From NCBI RefSeq assembly GCF_000715015.1, contig NZ_JMIW01000001.1:1194910-1258909 (forward strand): a stretch of DNA of 64,000 nucleotides. The letters are read 5' to 3'. The notes under the pieces were generated by a model. The model was not told where the DNA came from, searched no databases, and saw only the letters and a list, made by a program, of their open reading frames with translations. This document shows, piece after piece, positions 63,137-64,000 of the stretch. The translations under genes were made by a program, and so were the position numbers. The stretch comes from Erythrobacter longus (lineage in GTDB: Bacteria; Pseudomonadota; Alphaproteobacteria; Sphingomonadales; Sphingomonadaceae). Positions within the stretch are counted from its first letter, which is position 1, and each line of letters starts with the position of its first letter.

Positions 63137-63909
63137 GCCTGTTTGTCGCACAGAACCTCTCTTACACGGCAGGGGAAAGCGCGCTTGTTTCAAATGCCAG
63201 CTTCGCCCTTGAAAAAGGCACGCTCACCGCTTTGGTCGGGCCCAATGGGGCTGGCAAAAGCACCCTTCTTCGCCTCGCGCTGGGCCTGCTGAAGCCGGAT
63301 GCTGGGCACGCCGAAATTTCAGGGGACAAGGTGTCCGACCTTGCGCCCGCTGAACGTGCTCGCCAAATCGCCTATCTGCCGCAGGAACGCCCGCTTGCCT
63401 GGCCTCAACCTGTGCGCGACATCGTCGCGCTTGGCCGGTTTTCCTATGGCGGTGCGCCCTTGCATCTATCCCAAGAAGACGAAGACGCCGTCGCGCGCGC
63501 GATCACCGCCTGCGACCTCGAAGGCTTCGAAGAGCGCGCAGCCGACACGCTATCTGGCGGCGAAATTGCAAGGGTGCATTTGGCAAGGGCGCTTGCTGGC
63601 GAAACCCCCGTCCTTATCGCAGATGAACCCATCGCAGCGCTTGACCCGCGCCATGCTCACGAGGTGCTGCAATTGTTCAAGCGCCTGGCAAACGAAGGCA
63701 GAGCCTTGCTCAGCGTTGTCCACGATCTCTCACTCGCCGCACGCTACGCCGACCGGCTGATCTGGATGAAAGAAGGGCAGATTGTCGCTGATGGAACGGC
63801 GCGGGACACCATTACACCTGATCGGCTGCGCGATGTCTTTGGCGTTGAGGCGAGGGTTGATCTGACAGCGGATGGCCGGGTTTTGCTGGAAATCCTAGGG
63901 CCTGCCTAG
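63133..63909 (+). CDS. btuD: Vitamin B12 ABC ATPase BtuD
   Basis: 258 residues. Walker A LVGPNGAGKSTLLRLALGLL, Q-loop in IAYLPQERPLAWPQPV, signature LSGGEIARVHLARALAGETP, Walker B VLIADEPIAALDP and switch His in SVVHDLSLAAR are all present. The signature is LSGGE rather than LSGGQ, which is common in this subfamily. Last gene of the B12 operon. A short gap follows before a convergent gene. Confidence 0.95.
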   Translation: MSLFVAQNLSYTAGESALVSNASFALEKGTLTALVGPNGAGKSTLLRLALGLLKPDAGHAEISGDKVSDLAPAERARQIAYLPQERPLAWPQPVRDIVALGRFSYGGAPLHLSQEDEDAVARAITACDLEGFEERAADTLSGGEIARVHLARALAGETPVLIADEPIAALDPRHAHEVLQLFKRLANEGRALLSVVHDLSLAARYADRLIWMKEGQIVADGTARDTITPDRLRDVFGVEARVDLTADGRVLLEILGPA

Positions 63910-63933
63910 AGCCCTCAGCAAAAAGCACGCCCC

Positions 63934-64000
63934 TTACCGCTGGACGCGTCCTGATCCATCGCCGCTCATGAGCTTTTCAACCTCGGGCACGGTGACCCGG
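63934..64000 (-). CDS. C-terminal end of an unidentified gene
   Basis: The last 67 bases contain the 3' end of a minus-strand frame ending in TAA at 63934-63936, with visible C-terminus RVTVPEVEKLMSGDGSGRVQ plus Arg. It converges on btuD. The fragment is too short to identify; composition fits a real coding end. Confidence 0.45.
   Translation of the reverse strand, partial: RVTVPEVEKLMSGDGSGRVQR

Overview
The window reads as chromosomal DNA of an alphaproteobacterium, most likely a sphingomonad of the Erythrobacteraceae (Erythrobacter/Porphyrobacter type). This is inferred from the crtY-crtI-crtB carotenoid cluster, the high-GC coding style, DUF2585 and MipA-type proteins, and the dispersed inverted repeats of the GTCATCCCGAACTTGTTTCGGGATAACCC kind. 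No rRNA, tRNA, CRISPR array, prophage or insertion sequence was recognised.

Layout. 1-11.6 kb: housekeeping and stress or envelope genes, namely an M19 dipeptidase (cut by the left edge), a DoxX-like protein, a SWIB protein, a PEBP protein, an S41 protease lipoprotein, a fasciclin lipoprotein, a photolyase-like flavoprotein with unusual domain order, an HPF/RaiA ribosome-hibernation factor, a small HTH protein, lipocalin, YaiI and a RidA-like protein. 11.6-12.4 kb: a GIY-YIG gene framed by inverted-repeat elements. 12.4-16 kb: thiC behind a TPP riboswitch, with a foreign-looking DUF4238 gene attached to its 3' end. 16-22 kb: a flavin monooxygenase, a nitronate monooxygenase-like enzyme, an exported amidohydrolase, a MipA/OmpV outer-membrane protein and DUF2585. 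22.2-27.3 kb: carotenoid genes crtY, crtI and crtB with a LOG-type hydrolase and an unknown exported protein between them. 27.5-39.1 kb: acyl-CoA metabolism (a biotin carboxylase/BCCP subunit and a carboxyltransferase; an SDR and two acyl-CoA dehydrogenases) interspersed with an MFS efflux pump, DNA polymerase IV, a NUDIX hydrolase and 6-phosphogluconolactonase.

39.1-58.9 kb is a surface-polysaccharide locus. A tightly overlapping 11-gene minus-strand operon runs from an inositol-1-phosphate synthase (52880) down to 39134. It encodes a cytidylyltransferase-like enzyme, four glycosyltransferases, a KpsE/Wzz-like protein, a KpsM permease, a KpsT ATPase carrying a TPR-like tail, and a Wza/KpsD outer-membrane lipoprotein. 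Divergent to it are another glycosyltransferase, two CDP-alcohol phosphotransferases, and WecB/WecC for UDP-ManNAcA. The most interesting inference is that the locus builds CDP-inositol and transfers inositol phosphate, using enzymes resembling the di-myo-inositol-phosphate pathway known from hyperthermophiles, and couples this to an ABC-exported glycan or its lipid anchor.

58.9-63.9 kb is a vitamin B12 uptake operon (cobalamin riboswitch, BtuB, BtuF, BtuC, BtuD). The last 67 bases hold the C-terminus of an unidentified minus-strand gene.
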